A stretch of 64,000 nucleotides of DNA from Phycomyces blakesleeanus NRRL 1555(-) (Eukaryota; Mucoromycota; Mucoromycetes; Mucorales; Phycomycetaceae): positions 1,438,259 through 1,502,258 of the forward strand of contig NW_017265143.1 in NCBI RefSeq assembly GCF_001638985.1. Reading direction: 5' to 3'. The translations under genes were made by a program, and so were the position numbers. Below the pieces are notes generated by a model. The model ran no database searches, had not been told where the DNA came from, and saw nothing but the letters and a program-made list of their open reading frames with translations. Shown piece by piece: positions 53,006-63,400 of this stretch (positions are counted from its first letter, which is position 1; each line of letters starts with the position of its first letter).

Positions 53006-56000
53006 ATGTCTCAACAATCCGCTGTCAACTCTACTATTGTTTCTGGTGAAGAAACCGCCCGTGTCAACTCTGGTGTCATTACTCCTCCTTCTGCTGCTGG
53101 TTCTGCCGACCACGATGGTGATACCGTGATGACTCCCTTGTGTTCTGAGGACAGTGCCTTTGATTCTGAAGAAGGTTCTTCTGGTTCCGATGCTGGCCGT
53201 TCTGGTTATGAGGGTGCCAATTCTCCTCGCATCTATTTGGGTAACTCTGGAGTCAGAGTTAACAACAACCTTGTGGCCACCGTGGAAATGTTGCTGGCTT
53301 CTGCTGAGGAGGACCTCAACACTAAGAAGGGCAACTACTATGCCGCTCTAGGCCACTACTTGGGTGTTTCCAAGAGGGATCCCACCTCTACTGCTGCCAA
53401 GTCTGCTTCCAAGGGTGCCAAGGAAGCACAAGTACTGTTTGCTGAGGCTGAGCAAATCCTCAAGGACCTCAAGGCTTCCACTGCTCCTGCGTCTAAGCCT
53501 CATGACAAGAGAAGCACTCTGGTTCCCAGTAACCTACCTTTTCTCCAGCTTCGTTCTGAGGGTCCTCTGGTGAAGGCCAACCGCGATGTGTTCGATTCGG
53601 TGTATGACTTCTGCCAGGAGTTTACCACAGTCCTGGAAGCACACTCTCTGTCCTTGGATTCCTGCTGGGAACGTCTGTTGCCCACTTGTTTGAACAAGGA
53701 AGAACGTTCTTGGTTTGAGGACAAGCTCAAAGGCAAGGCCTACAACTGGAAGAAGGCCGAAAGTATTCTTCTAGATCACTATGACACGCCGTTCCATAAG
53801 TTCCTGAACATGGGTCGTGTCTGGTGCATGAAACAAGGCAAAGGAGAATCCGCTCGTTTTTTTGGTGCCAAATTCCAAAAGTTCCGCCGCCAGGCCTCGT
53901 TGGACGATGGTGTTCAATTGGTTCTCTGCTTCTGGTGGAATCTGCGTCCGGAAGTCCGGGAAGCTTGTCTCATTCCTTTGTCAGCCAACTATGGCACCAA
54001 GATGCCCTCAAAGATTGAGGACATCATCTCGTTGGTGAGTGTGTCAACAAGTGACTCCACTGCTTTGTTACATAATCCTGCCAATGGTACTGCCGCGTCC
54101 TCCTGGAGTTCGTTTGCTGCTCACAATGGTGCGTCCTCTCTCTCTGCTGGTTCCAACAAGGGAAAGAAAAGGTCTTTCTCTCGCGAGCGTGGTTCTCAGT
54201 CTCCCAAGAAGGCATGGGACTTCAAGAAGGCGATGAAGGATGGCATCTGTTTCTCATGCAAGGCTCCCTGGGTTAAGGGACACTCCTGTCCGGAACGGGA
54301 GAAGTACTTGACAAAGGTGTCAAGGATGGCAGTCCGCTCCTCTGCTGGTAGACCAGCAAGAGCTTCCACTGTGGTTGAGGGGAGTCCCTCGTTGTCTTGG
54401 TCAGAGTACCAAGACAACACTAGTGCTCTGGCCAAGATGGCATTAGATTGTAAGTACAATCTTAAAGACATGGTTATTAAAAGAGATTTTAAGAACATGA
54501 GCACTAATATTACCTTTCCTATTTTGGCAAATAATTCCATTAGAATCATCTCCTTGTTGGACTGTGGGGCCACGTTCAGTTCGGTGGACAAGAATTTTTG
54601 CTTGAAGAATGGAATAGCCATTAGTTACATCAATCACATTAATAAAGATTTGTTGAACAAAAACAATGTTCATAAGTATTTTATTCGTTTGGCTGATAGC
54701 AATACCCAGATTAAAAGAATCGGTACTTGTGTGATCAGTGTAACTTGCAATAGTAAGACTATTCAACGCGAGTTTGAAGTGATGAATTTAACTAATAGTC
54801 ATGAGTATGATTTCAGTATTGGTACTGATTATATGTCTTCTCTTGGTATTGGTATTTATGGTTTACCTTTATCATATGATGATGCTGATTCAAGTGAGGA
54901 ACGTAGAGAAGCCGATAGACGCTTCAACAATAAGAGTGATCTTCTTGAATCCATTGAGAGAGAAAATGAACGAAAGGAAAATAATCCGGCTGTAGGTCCC
55001 AAACAGTTTGAGAATGCTATGGATTATATTCGACCGTTCATTAAAGACAATCAAGATATTCCTAAGGGTTCGTTTTGTACTATACCTGAAAGTGTTGTAT
55101 GTTTGGACACCCCAGAAAATGCTACGGCGTTCAGAAGCCCTTATCCCATTCCTTACAAGATGCAAGGTGTAGTGGATGAACAGGTGAAAGAATGGCTGGA
55201 CAATGGTATAATTGAAAGAGCGTCTGCAAACACACAATGGAATACGCCTTTGACTGTTGTCAAGAAGACAAACGGTAAAGGAGAAATTACTGGATATCGC
55301 GTTTGCCATGATCCCAGATTAATTAATTGCCTGTTGAAGTCAATTGATCGTATGCCTTTGCCATTGATTGGTGAATTGTTTGAAGATTTAAAGGGTGCGA
55401 ATATTTATTCCACTCTGGATTTGAAATCTGCGTTTAATTCTTTGAGGTTGAACCCAAAGGACACACACAAACTTAGTTTCACATGGCGTGGTGTACAGTA
55501 CAAACCTATTGGTACAGTGTTTGGTATAAAGCATGTCAGTTCACAATTTCAAAGAACTATGAGTATAGCTTTGGAAGGACTATCTTTTGTACGGTTTTTT
55601 GTGGATGACATTGTTTGTGCAAGCAAAACGTTCGAGGAACACAAGGAACACTTGAAGCAAGTGATTGAGAGATTAACAAGGGTCAATTTGAAGTTGAATC
55701 CGAAAAAATGTCATTTCTTTCAGAAAGAAATTTATTTGCTTGGTTTTCATATTTCACCTGAAGGAATTACAATGGACCGCAGAAAACTTGTTAATGTTCT
55801 TGAATTTCCTCAACCAAAGACGGGTAAAGATATCCAAAGTTATTGTGGGTTGATCAACTATTTTAGAACGTTGATTCCGAATGTATCTTCCATTATGTCG
55901 CCACTAGATTCATTGAGAAATGAAAAGTCGATTACCCATTTATGGACAGATAAGCATCAAACTGCATTTAATAACTTGAAAAAAGCACTTTTGAGTGATC

Positions 56001-57907
56001 TGGTGTTGTCGTACCCAGATATGAACTCTCCTTTTAGTATCAGCTGTGATGCATCTCTTACTGGTATTGGTGCAGTGTTGTATCAAGTCAAGGATGGCAA
56101 GAAAAAATATATTTCTTTCGTGGCTAAGAGCTTATCCCAAAGTGAAAGAAAGTATTCTGCGACCAAAAGAGAATTACTAGCGTTAGTATTTGCACTCAAG
56201 CGTTTTCACAAGTATGTCTATGGTTCTCACTTTACCTTGTACACGGATCACAAGGCATTGACATATCTTCACACCCAACGTGTTGCGAATCTGATGATGA
56301 TCGCATGGATGGACACGATTTTACAGTATGACTTTAAGATCGTTCATTTGCCTGGTGTTTCGAATGTGCTTCCTGATGCGTTGTCACGTTTATCTGAAGA
56401 GACTGAAACATTATCAAATGAACTGGGTGGGGATAGTGTGGTTAGATCCATCATGAGAAATAGTGCTGTCACTATGGAACCGCTACCAGACATCTTGAGT
56501 GGTGAGTACTTTACTCCTCCCACAGAAAATGAAAGGAATAAGTTATTAGTTGAAGAACATTTGAAAGGTCATTTTGGTGTAGAAGCTATACTACATGCCT
56601 TAAAGAGAAAAGGTATCTATTGGACCAGCTTGAAGAGTCAAGCAAATGATCTTATACAATCGTGTATACAGTGTCAACGTCATAATATCACAAGAAAAGG
56701 TTATAATCCTTTAAGACCTGTGACTGCAACACTTCCTGGTGACAGTTGGGGAATAGATCTGGCTGGGCCATTTACAACGTCGACTAGAGGAAATGAGTAC
56801 TTGTTAGTGATGATAGACATCGCAAGCAAATTTTATGTATTGCGTGCCATACCTGATAAAAGGGCAGCTACGATTGCGTTACAAGTACTGGACGTCATTA
56901 GTACATGGGGTCCGATAAGAAAGTTGCAGAGTGATTGTGGACGGGAGTTTGTGAACTCGCTGATGACATGTATAAAAGAGAATGTTGGTTTTGAACATGC
57001 GTTGATTTCGCAGTACCATCCTAGAGCTAATGGTGCAAGTGAAAGAGCTGTCCAGTCGGCAGTGAACACCATTAAAAAACAAATAGTTGGTAATGTCGCT
57101 GATTGGGATCAGAAGGTGCCATCTGCGCAGTTGTTTTTGAATAGCAAGTATAATGCTAGGACTAAGAGTACGCCATTCTCATTAATGTTTGGAAGGAATC
57201 CAAATGACTTTGTCGATTTTAGTAAAGAAAAGGATAGTGCAACTGCTGAACAGATTCAGAAAGAGTTGCAAGAAAAAATTAAAAGAATGACTGAGATAGT
57301 CTACCCTGCCGTGTTTGAACACGTAAAGCATGTCACAGAAAAGCAAAAGGGACGCTTTGATGGAAGTCACAAAATGATAGATCTGGTTCCAGGAACCACG
57401 GTAATGATTTTGGTGACAGAAAAACAGAATAAATTAGATCCGAAGTATAAGGGATTCTACACTGTTGTTAGAAAGACTGCTGCCAATACTTATGTATTGA
57501 AAAATGAAAAGGGATTTTTAGAACCAAGGAATTATCCTCCTTCTTTATTGAAAAAAGTTTCTGACAAGGTATTAGAGCAAAAGAATGACTTTTTTGAAGT
57601 CGAAGCAATTATTGGGCACATAAAAGATGACAAGAACAATTATTTGTATAGATGCAAATGGTTGGATTATGATGAGTCTCACGATACCTGGGAGCCAGAG
57701 GATCATTTTACCGATCCTAAGTTCATAAAGGAATACTGGCAAAGAATTGGTGAAGCTCCAGAAGGTATCAAAGACATCAATAAGGCCAATAAGAAATTAT
57801 TAAAGGATATGAAAGTTGCATATTCCGCACCTAAAGAAAATTCAGGTACTAAAAGGAAGAATTATGCAAAGACAGCTTATCAAAAGAAGAAACGCAGTAA
57901 GGTCTAA
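53006..57907 (+). CDS. Gag-Pol polyprotein of the chromovirus, single frame, 1633 aa
   Basis: One open frame without stop or frameshift. Gag occupies about residues 1-480, with a zinc knuckle CFSCKAPWVKGHSC near residue 415. The protease motif is LLDCGAT near 515; most relatives have D-S/T-G-A. Reverse transcriptase follows with DLKSAFNSLRL and the active site FVDDIV near 865. RNase H (SCDASLTGIGAVLY, near 1012) and YTDHKAL come next. Integrase has an HHCC zinc site (HLKGHFG ... CIQCQRH, near 1185-1230) and catalytic residues in GIDLAGPF (near 1249), QSDCGREF (near 1309) and ANGASERAV (near 1345). The chromodomain (YRCKWLDYDESHDTWEPEDHF, near 1547-1567) is thought to guide integration to marked chromatin. 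Single-frame Gag-Pol recalls the Tf1/sushi lineage. The gag part is visibly more GC-rich than pol. Confidence 0.95.
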   Translation: MSQQSAVNSTIVSGEETARVNSGVITPPSAAGSADHDGDTVMTPLCSEDSAFDSEEGSSGSDAGRSGYEGANSPRIYLGNSGVRVNNNLVATVEMLLASAEEDLNTKKGNYYAALGHYLGVSKRDPTSTAAKSASKGAKEAQVLFAEAEQILKDLKASTAPASKPHDKRSTLVPSNLPFLQLRSEGPLVKANRDVFDSVYDFCQEFTTVLEAHSLSLDSCWERLLPTCLNKEERSWFEDKLKGKAYNWKKAESILLDHYDTPFHKFLNMGRVWCMKQGKGESARFFGAKFQKFRRQASLDDGVQLVLCFWWNLRPEVREACLIPLSANYGTKMPSKIEDIISLVSVSTSDSTALLHNPANGTAASSWSSFAAHNGASSLSAGSNKGKKRSFSRERGSQSPKKAWDFKKAMKDGICFSCKAPWVKGHSCPEREKYLTKVSRMAVRSSAGRPARASTVVEGSPSLSWSEYQDNTSALAKMALDCKYNLKDMVIKRDFKNMSTNITFPILANNSIRIISLLDCGATFSSVDKNFCLKNGIAISYINHINKDLLNKNNVHKYFIRLADSNTQIKRIGTCVISVTCNSKTIQREFEVMNLTNSHEYDFSIGTDYMSSLGIGIYGLPLSYDDADSSEERREADRRFNNKSDLLESIERENERKENNPAVGPKQFENAMDYIRPFIKDNQDIPKGSFCTIPESVVCLDTPENATAFRSPYPIPYKMQGVVDEQVKEWLDNGIIERASANTQWNTPLTVVKKTNGKGEITGYRVCHDPRLINCLLKSIDRMPLPLIGELFEDLKGANIYSTLDLKSAFNSLRLNPKDTHKLSFTWRGVQYKPIGTVFGIKHVSSQFQRTMSIALEGLSFVRFFVDDIVCASKTFEEHKEHLKQVIERLTRVNLKLNPKKCHFFQKEIYLLGFHISPEGITMDRRKLVNVLEFPQPKTGKDIQSYCGLINYFRTLIPNVSSIMSPLDSLRNEKSITHLWTDKHQTAFNNLKKALLSDLVLSYPDMNSPFSISCDASLTGIGAVLYQVKDGKKKYISFVAKSLSQSERKYSATKRELLALVFALKRFHKYVYGSHFTLYTDHKALTYLHTQRVANLMMIAWMDTILQYDFKIVHLPGVSNVLPDALSRLSEETETLSNELGGDSVVRSIMRNSAVTMEPLPDILSGEYFTPPTENERNKLLVEEHLKGHFGVEAILHALKRKGIYWTSLKSQANDLIQSCIQCQRHNITRKGYNPLRPVTATLPGDSWGIDLAGPFTTSTRGNEYLLVMIDIASKFYVLRAIPDKRAATIALQVLDVISTWGPIRKLQSDCGREFVNSLMTCIKENVGFEHALISQYHPRANGASERAVQSAVNTIKKQIVGNVADWDQKVPSAQLFLNSKYNARTKSTPFSLMFGRNPNDFVDFSKEKDSATAEQIQKELQEKIKRMTEIVYPAVFEHVKHVTEKQKGRFDGSHKMIDLVPGTTVMILVTEKQNKLDPKYKGFYTVVRKTAANTYVLKNEKGFLEPRNYPPSLLKKVSDKVLEQKNDFFEVEAIIGHIKDDKNNYLYRCKWLDYDESHDTWEPEDHFTDPKFIKEYWQRIGEAPEGIKDINKANKKLLKDMKVAYSAPKENSGTKRKNYAKTAYQKKKRSKV

Positions 57908-57939
57908 ATAAAGAGTTATTTGAGCACCACAGTACTCGT

Positions 57940-57944
57940 TTAAA

Positions 57945-57975
<31 letters not shown>
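57940..57975 (+). repeat. A-tract between the gag-pol stop and the polypurine tract
   Basis: A run of about 27 A, preceded by TTTAAAATA and followed by GAACAAGC. It is inside the element, upstream of the 3' LTR, so it is not a poly(A) tail of the insertion. It may be replication slippage. Confidence 0.6.
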
Positions 57976-57979
<4 letters not shown>

Positions 57980-58032
57980 AAGCTGATCAGAAGAATTGCA
58001 TAGAGTACTTGAACGGTATTTAGTTAATACCT

Positions 58033-58044
58033 GGGTGGGGATAA
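58033..58044 (+). promoter_or_regulatory. Putative polypurine tract of the chromovirus
   Basis: GGGTGGGGATAA lies immediately before the 3' LTR start (58045), the position of the plus-strand primer site in LTR retrotransposons. It contains two T interruptions, so it is a weak match to a pure purine run. Confidence 0.55.
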
Positions 58045-58587
58045 TGTGGTGATCCAGACACTCGGATGTTGGATTTATCACATATAAGAACATATTCATA
58101 TTGGGATAGCATAGTAGCTATCATCTTGTCAGTATAAAATATATATAAACGATTAAGTAATCAGCCCAATAATTATTACAGTTAGTACTGTAGATAATAT
58201 CTTAAAGATTGTTAAGATAATTATATCATACTGCCGGGTAAACTGTGTCAGATCGATATGGAGCTAATTTAGTAGGAAGTCCTAAAGCTCTAGTATAAAA
58301 GAGAAAAGAATAGCTAAGAGCTAAAGAAGTACGATTTATGACTTGATGTCATAATTGTAACACCGACACTAGTTAAGCAGTAAATACACTCTAATAACCA
58401 AATATAGTAAAGGAAGAAAGCCTTAAGAAACTAAGACGTAATGACAAGAGCAGATTGTGTTTTCTTATAAAAAGGGACACTTTTTATTTATGAATAAAGA
58501 CAACTTATATACAGTCTCAAAGTATTTCTATACGTCTCTATTATCAAATATTTTATTTTTCTATTGTTTCGTACCTGAAATACCACA
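58045..58587 (+). repeat. Chromovirus 3' LTR
   Basis: Same length (543 bp) and, as far as I can read, same sequence as the 5' LTR, from TGTGGTGATCC to ATACCACA. It is followed by the TAGTC target duplication and LINE A(1) ORF2. Confidence 0.95.
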
Positions 58588-58592
58588 TAGTC

Positions 58593-59021
58593 ACCAGTAA
58601 GTGAACCCAAACGTGAATTAAAATCCCCACAGATAATAGTGTCATTGGTCAAAGGAATGGATGAGAGAACTGCAAGAGCATCATGGGTGGACATAGAGGG
58701 CGGTAAGTACAGGCATACAATTCTGAGGGAACCAATCTTGATGGCTAAAGCATAATTAGATGACATAGGAATCTGAGTGACAGGATAAGGACAAGATGGA
58801 GAAATAAGAACAGAAACACCCATAGAACCTCTGTAGTTGCCAGCTACAGGTGAACCATAAAGATGAATCTGGGACCAAGAAGTGGGGAGACGAGATGGGG
58901 GAAGAAGCCATGTTTCAGTGATAAAAAGCATATGTAGAGAGTGACAGTGTTGAAGAACATCATAAATTGCACGAGGCTGCAGACCATTAGCATTCCAAAG
59001 TCCTAATGAGATTTCACTCAT
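58593..59021 (-). pseudogene. LINE A(1) ORF2, 5' part (endonuclease N-terminus)
   Basis: Starts ATG at 59021 with MSEISLGLWNANGLQPRAI. It contains ITETWLLPPSRLPTS, GSMGVSVLIS and IICGDFNSRLGSLTGD, then meets the chromovirus 3' LTR and its target duplication. The frame resumes at 52440. The start overlaps the ORF1 stop as ATGA (59018-59021). The endonuclease nicks target DNA to prime reverse transcription in this family; here it is severed from the reverse transcriptase. Confidence 0.9.
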
Positions 59022-60085
59022 TCAGACATTGCAACAGAGGTACGACGAGATGGTGATTGGAAATCATGAATACCAGCACCAGGACCAGAAACAGAATGGA
59101 CAGGAATATCTTCCTTAGAGATCCAGCCTTGATCACAAAAGAAATGACCAACAGGAACAGCAACATGAGGACGAAGGTACTTGAGAGCCTTCATACAACG
59201 ATCAGAATGAAGTTCAGCAGCAACTTCTTCTAGCTCTGAATCAGAAAGAGACTTATATTTGGGATCTGCAATGTTTTTGGGATCCAAAGGGTCAAACGCA
59301 TCTAAGATCTCAATGGCAACTGTGGTCAGAGTGGTCTGGAATTTCTCAGCATACTGGTTGTGAACTAGGATGCCAACTACATCTTTGGCAGGAAAATTGA
59401 TATCCAAGATGCGGCCAGTATCAACACCAAGTGTTTTCAAAGAGTTGCGCACTTCTCTATGTGTGAGACGACGTGAACGTGGGATATACACATATTGATA
59501 TCCTTTGAGACCAGTGGGAATGGCAAACATTCTAGCAGAAGCAGCAACCTGGCGAACAGAAGGAGGTCTTGGAGTCTTGCAAACAGAAAGAGCAGTAGGA
59601 ACAACAACAGAGTTGTGAGCAGCAGCAGCAGTTGTAGCCCATGTAGAAGCCTCAGTGCCAGGCTCCTTGGGTGTGGTTGGTGCAGATGATGTTGATGCAT
59701 TTGTTGTAATTTGGCAATTGCCCTGAGATGCTAATTGAGATCTGAGATCAGCAATTAGCTTTTCCGCATTAACTAATTGAGCAGTTAATCTAGCATTAGT
59801 TGCGGCAAGAGATTCAAGTTCATTGGTACGTTGTTGTAGTGACATGAATTGGGCCTGCATGTTCCCCAGAAATGAGGCGAGATCGGGTGACATTCCCTGC
59901 ATGACAGAGGATGGCAGCAATGTTGACATTTGAGATCGCAAAAATGAAGAGTTGTCGGAATCGGCTGAAATTTTTTCTGCTGATAGATAAGGCAACAGTG
60001 GTAATGGATGCAATGTTTTTGACAATGGATGTAACGTTTTGAACAAGATGTAGGACGGATTGATGAAGCTTTTGTATGGATGCAA
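59018..60085 (-). CDS. LINE A(1) ORF1, intact RNA-binding-type protein, 355 aa
   Basis: The frame is open from the ATG at 60085 to the TGA at 59018. The N-terminus is MHPYKSFINPSYILFKTL. The coiled coil covers about residues 85-130 (QQRTNELESLAATNARLTAQ, AEKLIADLRSQL). A Thr/Ser/Ala linker follows (NASTSSAPTTPKEPGTEA). The C-terminal region has YQYVYIPRSRRLTHREVRNS, EILDAFDPLDPKNIADPK and LKYLRPHVAVPVGHFFCDQG. Like other LINE ORF1 proteins it probably binds the element RNA as a multimer. The coupling to ORF2 by an ATGA overlap suggests stop-restart translation. It is the only intact A-type ORF1 in the window. Confidence 0.85.
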   Translation of the reverse strand: MHPYKSFINPSYILFKTLHPLSKTLHPLPLLPYLSAEKISADSDNSSFLRSQMSTLLPSSVMQGMSPDLASFLGNMQAQFMSLQQRTNELESLAATNARLTAQLVNAEKLIADLRSQLASQGNCQITTNASTSSAPTTPKEPGTEASTWATTAAAAHNSVVVPTALSVCKTPRPPSVRQVAASARMFAIPTGLKGYQYVYIPRSRRLTHREVRNSLKTLGVDTGRILDINFPAKDVVGILVHNQYAEKFQTTLTTVAIEILDAFDPLDPKNIADPKYKSLSDSELEEVAAELHSDRCMKALKYLRPHVAVPVGHFFCDQGWISKEDIPVHSVSGPGAGIHDFQSPSRRTSVAMSE

Positions 60086-60138
60086 CCAATTTTTTTTGTT
60101 ATGTTTTGTGTAACAGTAGCTTACGTGAAAGAGAGATG

Positions 60139-60225
60139 GGGGATGTAGCTCAGGTTAAAGATTATATTTTATTAAAGGAGATAATGCTGGCGATCTATAG
60201 ATCATATAGCCTCCAAAGTACAAAA
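60139..60225. repeat. LINE junction sequence, copy 3
   Basis: Plus strand GGGGATGTAGCTCAGG through CCTCCAAAGTACAAA, uninterrupted, nearly identical to 32451-32535. It lies between the 3' end of LINE B(1) and the 5' end of LINE A(1). It provides the empty site against which the CACTA insertion at 41726 can be read. Confidence 0.8.
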
Positions 60226-60488
60226 AGAAGATATAAAAAAGTCCCAAGGGATCACAAAAGACAAAAAAAAGAGAGGGGAAAGAGAAGATCAAATCATACT
60301 AGCTTCAATGGCTGAATCTGCTCTCCACTTTGCAGCTGTGAAAATAGTTGTAACAGTGAAAGGGAGGAGACAGAATTGCAGAACAAAGAACTTTTCAGAC
60401 AGCAAAGAACAAAAGAGAAAGAAGAGAGATAAAGGGAGTAAAGAACAATGAAAAGTGAAGAGCTATGAAAGAAAAGAAAAAGTCTAAA
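60226..60488 (-). other. LINE B(1) 3' untranslated region
   Basis: Between the ORF2 stop and the junction sequence; nearly the same as 32536-32800. No poly(A) tail separates it from the next element. Confidence 0.7.
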
Positions 60489-63400
60489 TTATATCCAAAG
60501 AGCACCATGTTCAGTCTCATGTGAATAGTCACCATCAGGATTACATATAACATCTATGTGCCAGAGAATAGTCAGCAGTGGTATCCAGTAAGCAGGTCGC
60601 GGTTCTTGAGATGACAAAGGCAAGGATGTGATGGCAAAATCAATTCTGTGTATCTGATCTTGGTCAGGTTGAGGCAACTGTTCAAATAGTGCCATAGGAA
60701 CAAGTGGGCAATCCAACAAATGGCGGCGTGAGGTGTGATCTGATCCACAAGGACATTCCTTTGGTTTGCCTGGTAACCACCCCATTCTCCAACGAATCAA
60801 ACGGCTACGTTCCACACGTGAGGCTGGCAAAAACAAGATTGGATCAACTCCAAGAACTGGGCGGCATGCTTGAATGAGAACTTGCGTATTGGACTGGAGA
60901 AAGATTGCAAATCCAGCTTCTCTAATGCTTTCAAAATGATTTTTTACAGCACTAGGGCTTCGAAGTTTGAGTGTTGGAGGGAGATTGGACAGAAGATGGG
61001 TTTTTCCCAAGGAGACAAGTGAAGAATAGACGGTATGATGATGGTGCAAAAGAGACAGAAGGCACTGGGCTGGCAAAAAGCGTGATCTTATACAGAACTT
61101 GGCCATAAGAGCATCAGCACGAAACTTCATACTTGGCAGATTGCAGATGTGCTTTAACACAATTGTAGAGGACGTGGCATGCCCCCCAACAATCATGCGA
61201 AGACACTTATCTTGAATGGACTCCAGCACTTTGATATCTTGTTTCAGTAGAGTGGAGATCGCCAAACCATATTCAAACTTTGGGCGGACAAAGGTCTTAT
61301 ACAATCGTGAACTGAGCAGCAGAGAAAAACCAGAACGACAAGCACCAACAGAGTTTAGGGTTGCCATTGTAGCGAGTGTACCAGAACGTCTATGAGTGGC
61401 AATGGACTTGGAAGAAATACCCTTATTGGCAAAAGGAACACCCAGATAAATAAACAGGTCAGTGGCAGGGAGAACTTGACCATATAAAAGAAGAGAAACT
61501 GGCGAGCTTGCACGTGTTTTGGGATATATAACTTCACATTTGGTGGGGCTCCATCGATATCCAAGAGTAAGAGAGTGGTCTGCAGCAAGGTCTAGCATGG
61601 CCTGAACGTCTGAAAGAGAACCAAAAATAGCTACATCATCGGCAAAGAGCAGAGAATTGATGGGTGTTGAGAAATGAATATGTCCAAAGCCATCTACACC
61701 TGAAGGAGCAAGAAGAGCATTATATGCATCCAATGAGGTAGGAGAGGGTGATGGAACATGGGTTGTAGTTTGTGAGTGAGCAACTGTGCGGAGCAATGGG
61801 GGCAGGGAGTTGATATATATTGAATACAGATGTGGACTGAGGACAGAACCTTGGAGAACCCCAGTGGCAGGTGAGAACGAGTGTGAAGAAAAGTTACCCA
61901 AAAGGACACAGATAGAGACATTGTCAAACATGTTAACCAAGAGACCCAAAAGTGCCGGTGGAGTGCAACGTTTTTGTAAAGCATGCCAGATGATTCGTCG
62001 ATCCACTGTATCATAGGCAGCCTTGATATCCAGAAATGCAACAACAGGGTAGTGCTTATGACGGTGATAATAGGCTTTCATCAGATCATGGAGACAGAGA
62101 GCTTGATCCAAAGCACCACGGCGAGGACGAAAACCACCTTGAGCCACATCCAAAGGAGGAGAGTACTTGTGCAACTGGGGGGCTATACACATCTCAAAAA
62201 GCTTACGCAGTACAGAGGTCAAGGAGATTGGTCGGTAGTTTGCCGGGTCAGTTGGACTACCCTTCTTGAAGATTGGGAAGACCTGGGCTTGGCGCCACAA
62301 ACTTGGAACATATGACCATTGCCAGCAGACTGTAAATAATAAAGTAAGAATGGGTGAGGCATGTGTTTTTACAGGTTTTAGCATTTCAGCTCTGATATGG
62401 TCTGGTCCTGGTGCCTTGCGGTTAGGCATAAATTGCATGAATTCCTCTACAATTGGTGAGGTAAAGGGAGAGTCATCAGAGGCAAAAGGCACACTGTTAC
62501 AAGTGGTCATTGGTGCTGGTGGTCGGGTTGCTGGAAGTATATGTCCACTATATACTGTTGCCAAATAGTCACACATTGTTGCTGCTGCTACGGCTGGTCC
62601 ATCATCGTGCTGGAAAGTATGTTGTGGCTGTCTACGGCGTTTTAACTGCTTTATCTTTGATGTTGCTTTGCTGAAGTCACGTTCCATAGACTGACAAAAG
62701 ACATGCCAAGACTGACGTTTTGCTTGCTGAACCTGAGATCGGAATTCGGCCTGTGCATGCTTGTGTTTAGTCCACCAAACAACTTTGTCAATACCTATTG
62801 CTAGGCGCCATTTTTTGTAACATTGGTTACGACGATCTGCTTTTTTGTAACATTGGTTACGACGATCTGCTGCTGTTTGCAAAGCTACATTCCAGAAGGA
62901 TTTCCAATGATTTGGGCGAGAGGGTCGATGTCCAATTGAGCTATTTAATGAGTCATAAATGAGTAAATTGAACTCATCAGTGATAGCATCAATGTTGGGT
63001 CTAGTGAGTGGTGGATTCTGTACAATGTCTTGCAAGGTGGAAAGGAGGGAGGTCGAGTTTTGATTGAAGGTATGAGCATAAAGAGCATGGACATCAGGTT
63101 CATTGAGGCGTGAGAGGTTCCATGTCTTGCGTAATGGTGGTGGCATATTGGTAGAGTGCTGTAGATCATAGGTAAAGGAAAGTGATAAAAGGCGATGATC
63201 TGATCCAAGAGACAAGTCAGTAGCAATATGAAGAGAAGGATTGATGAGTGGCATATTAGTTATAAAGAGGTCAATAATACTGCTGATTTCATAGTTGTTG
63301 CGGAAAGAAATATATGTTGGTATGCAAGGTGCAAGATCTGCATTTACAACTGATAGAGATCTCTCTTCTATCCAAGAACATAGTGCCAGTCCACGACAAT

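Larger units (their letters stand above)
52441..58587 (+). mobile_element. Complete Ty3-type chromovirus LTR retrotransposon
   Basis: Two 543-bp LTRs (52441-52983 and 58045-58587) flank one 1633-codon gag-pol frame with a C-terminal chromodomain. The 5-bp target duplication TAGTC lies at 52436-52440 and 58588-58592. The LTRs look identical in my base-by-base reading, so insertion is recent. Total length is 6147 bp. It splits LINE A(1) ORF2 and is inserted in the opposite transcriptional orientation. Confidence 0.95.
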
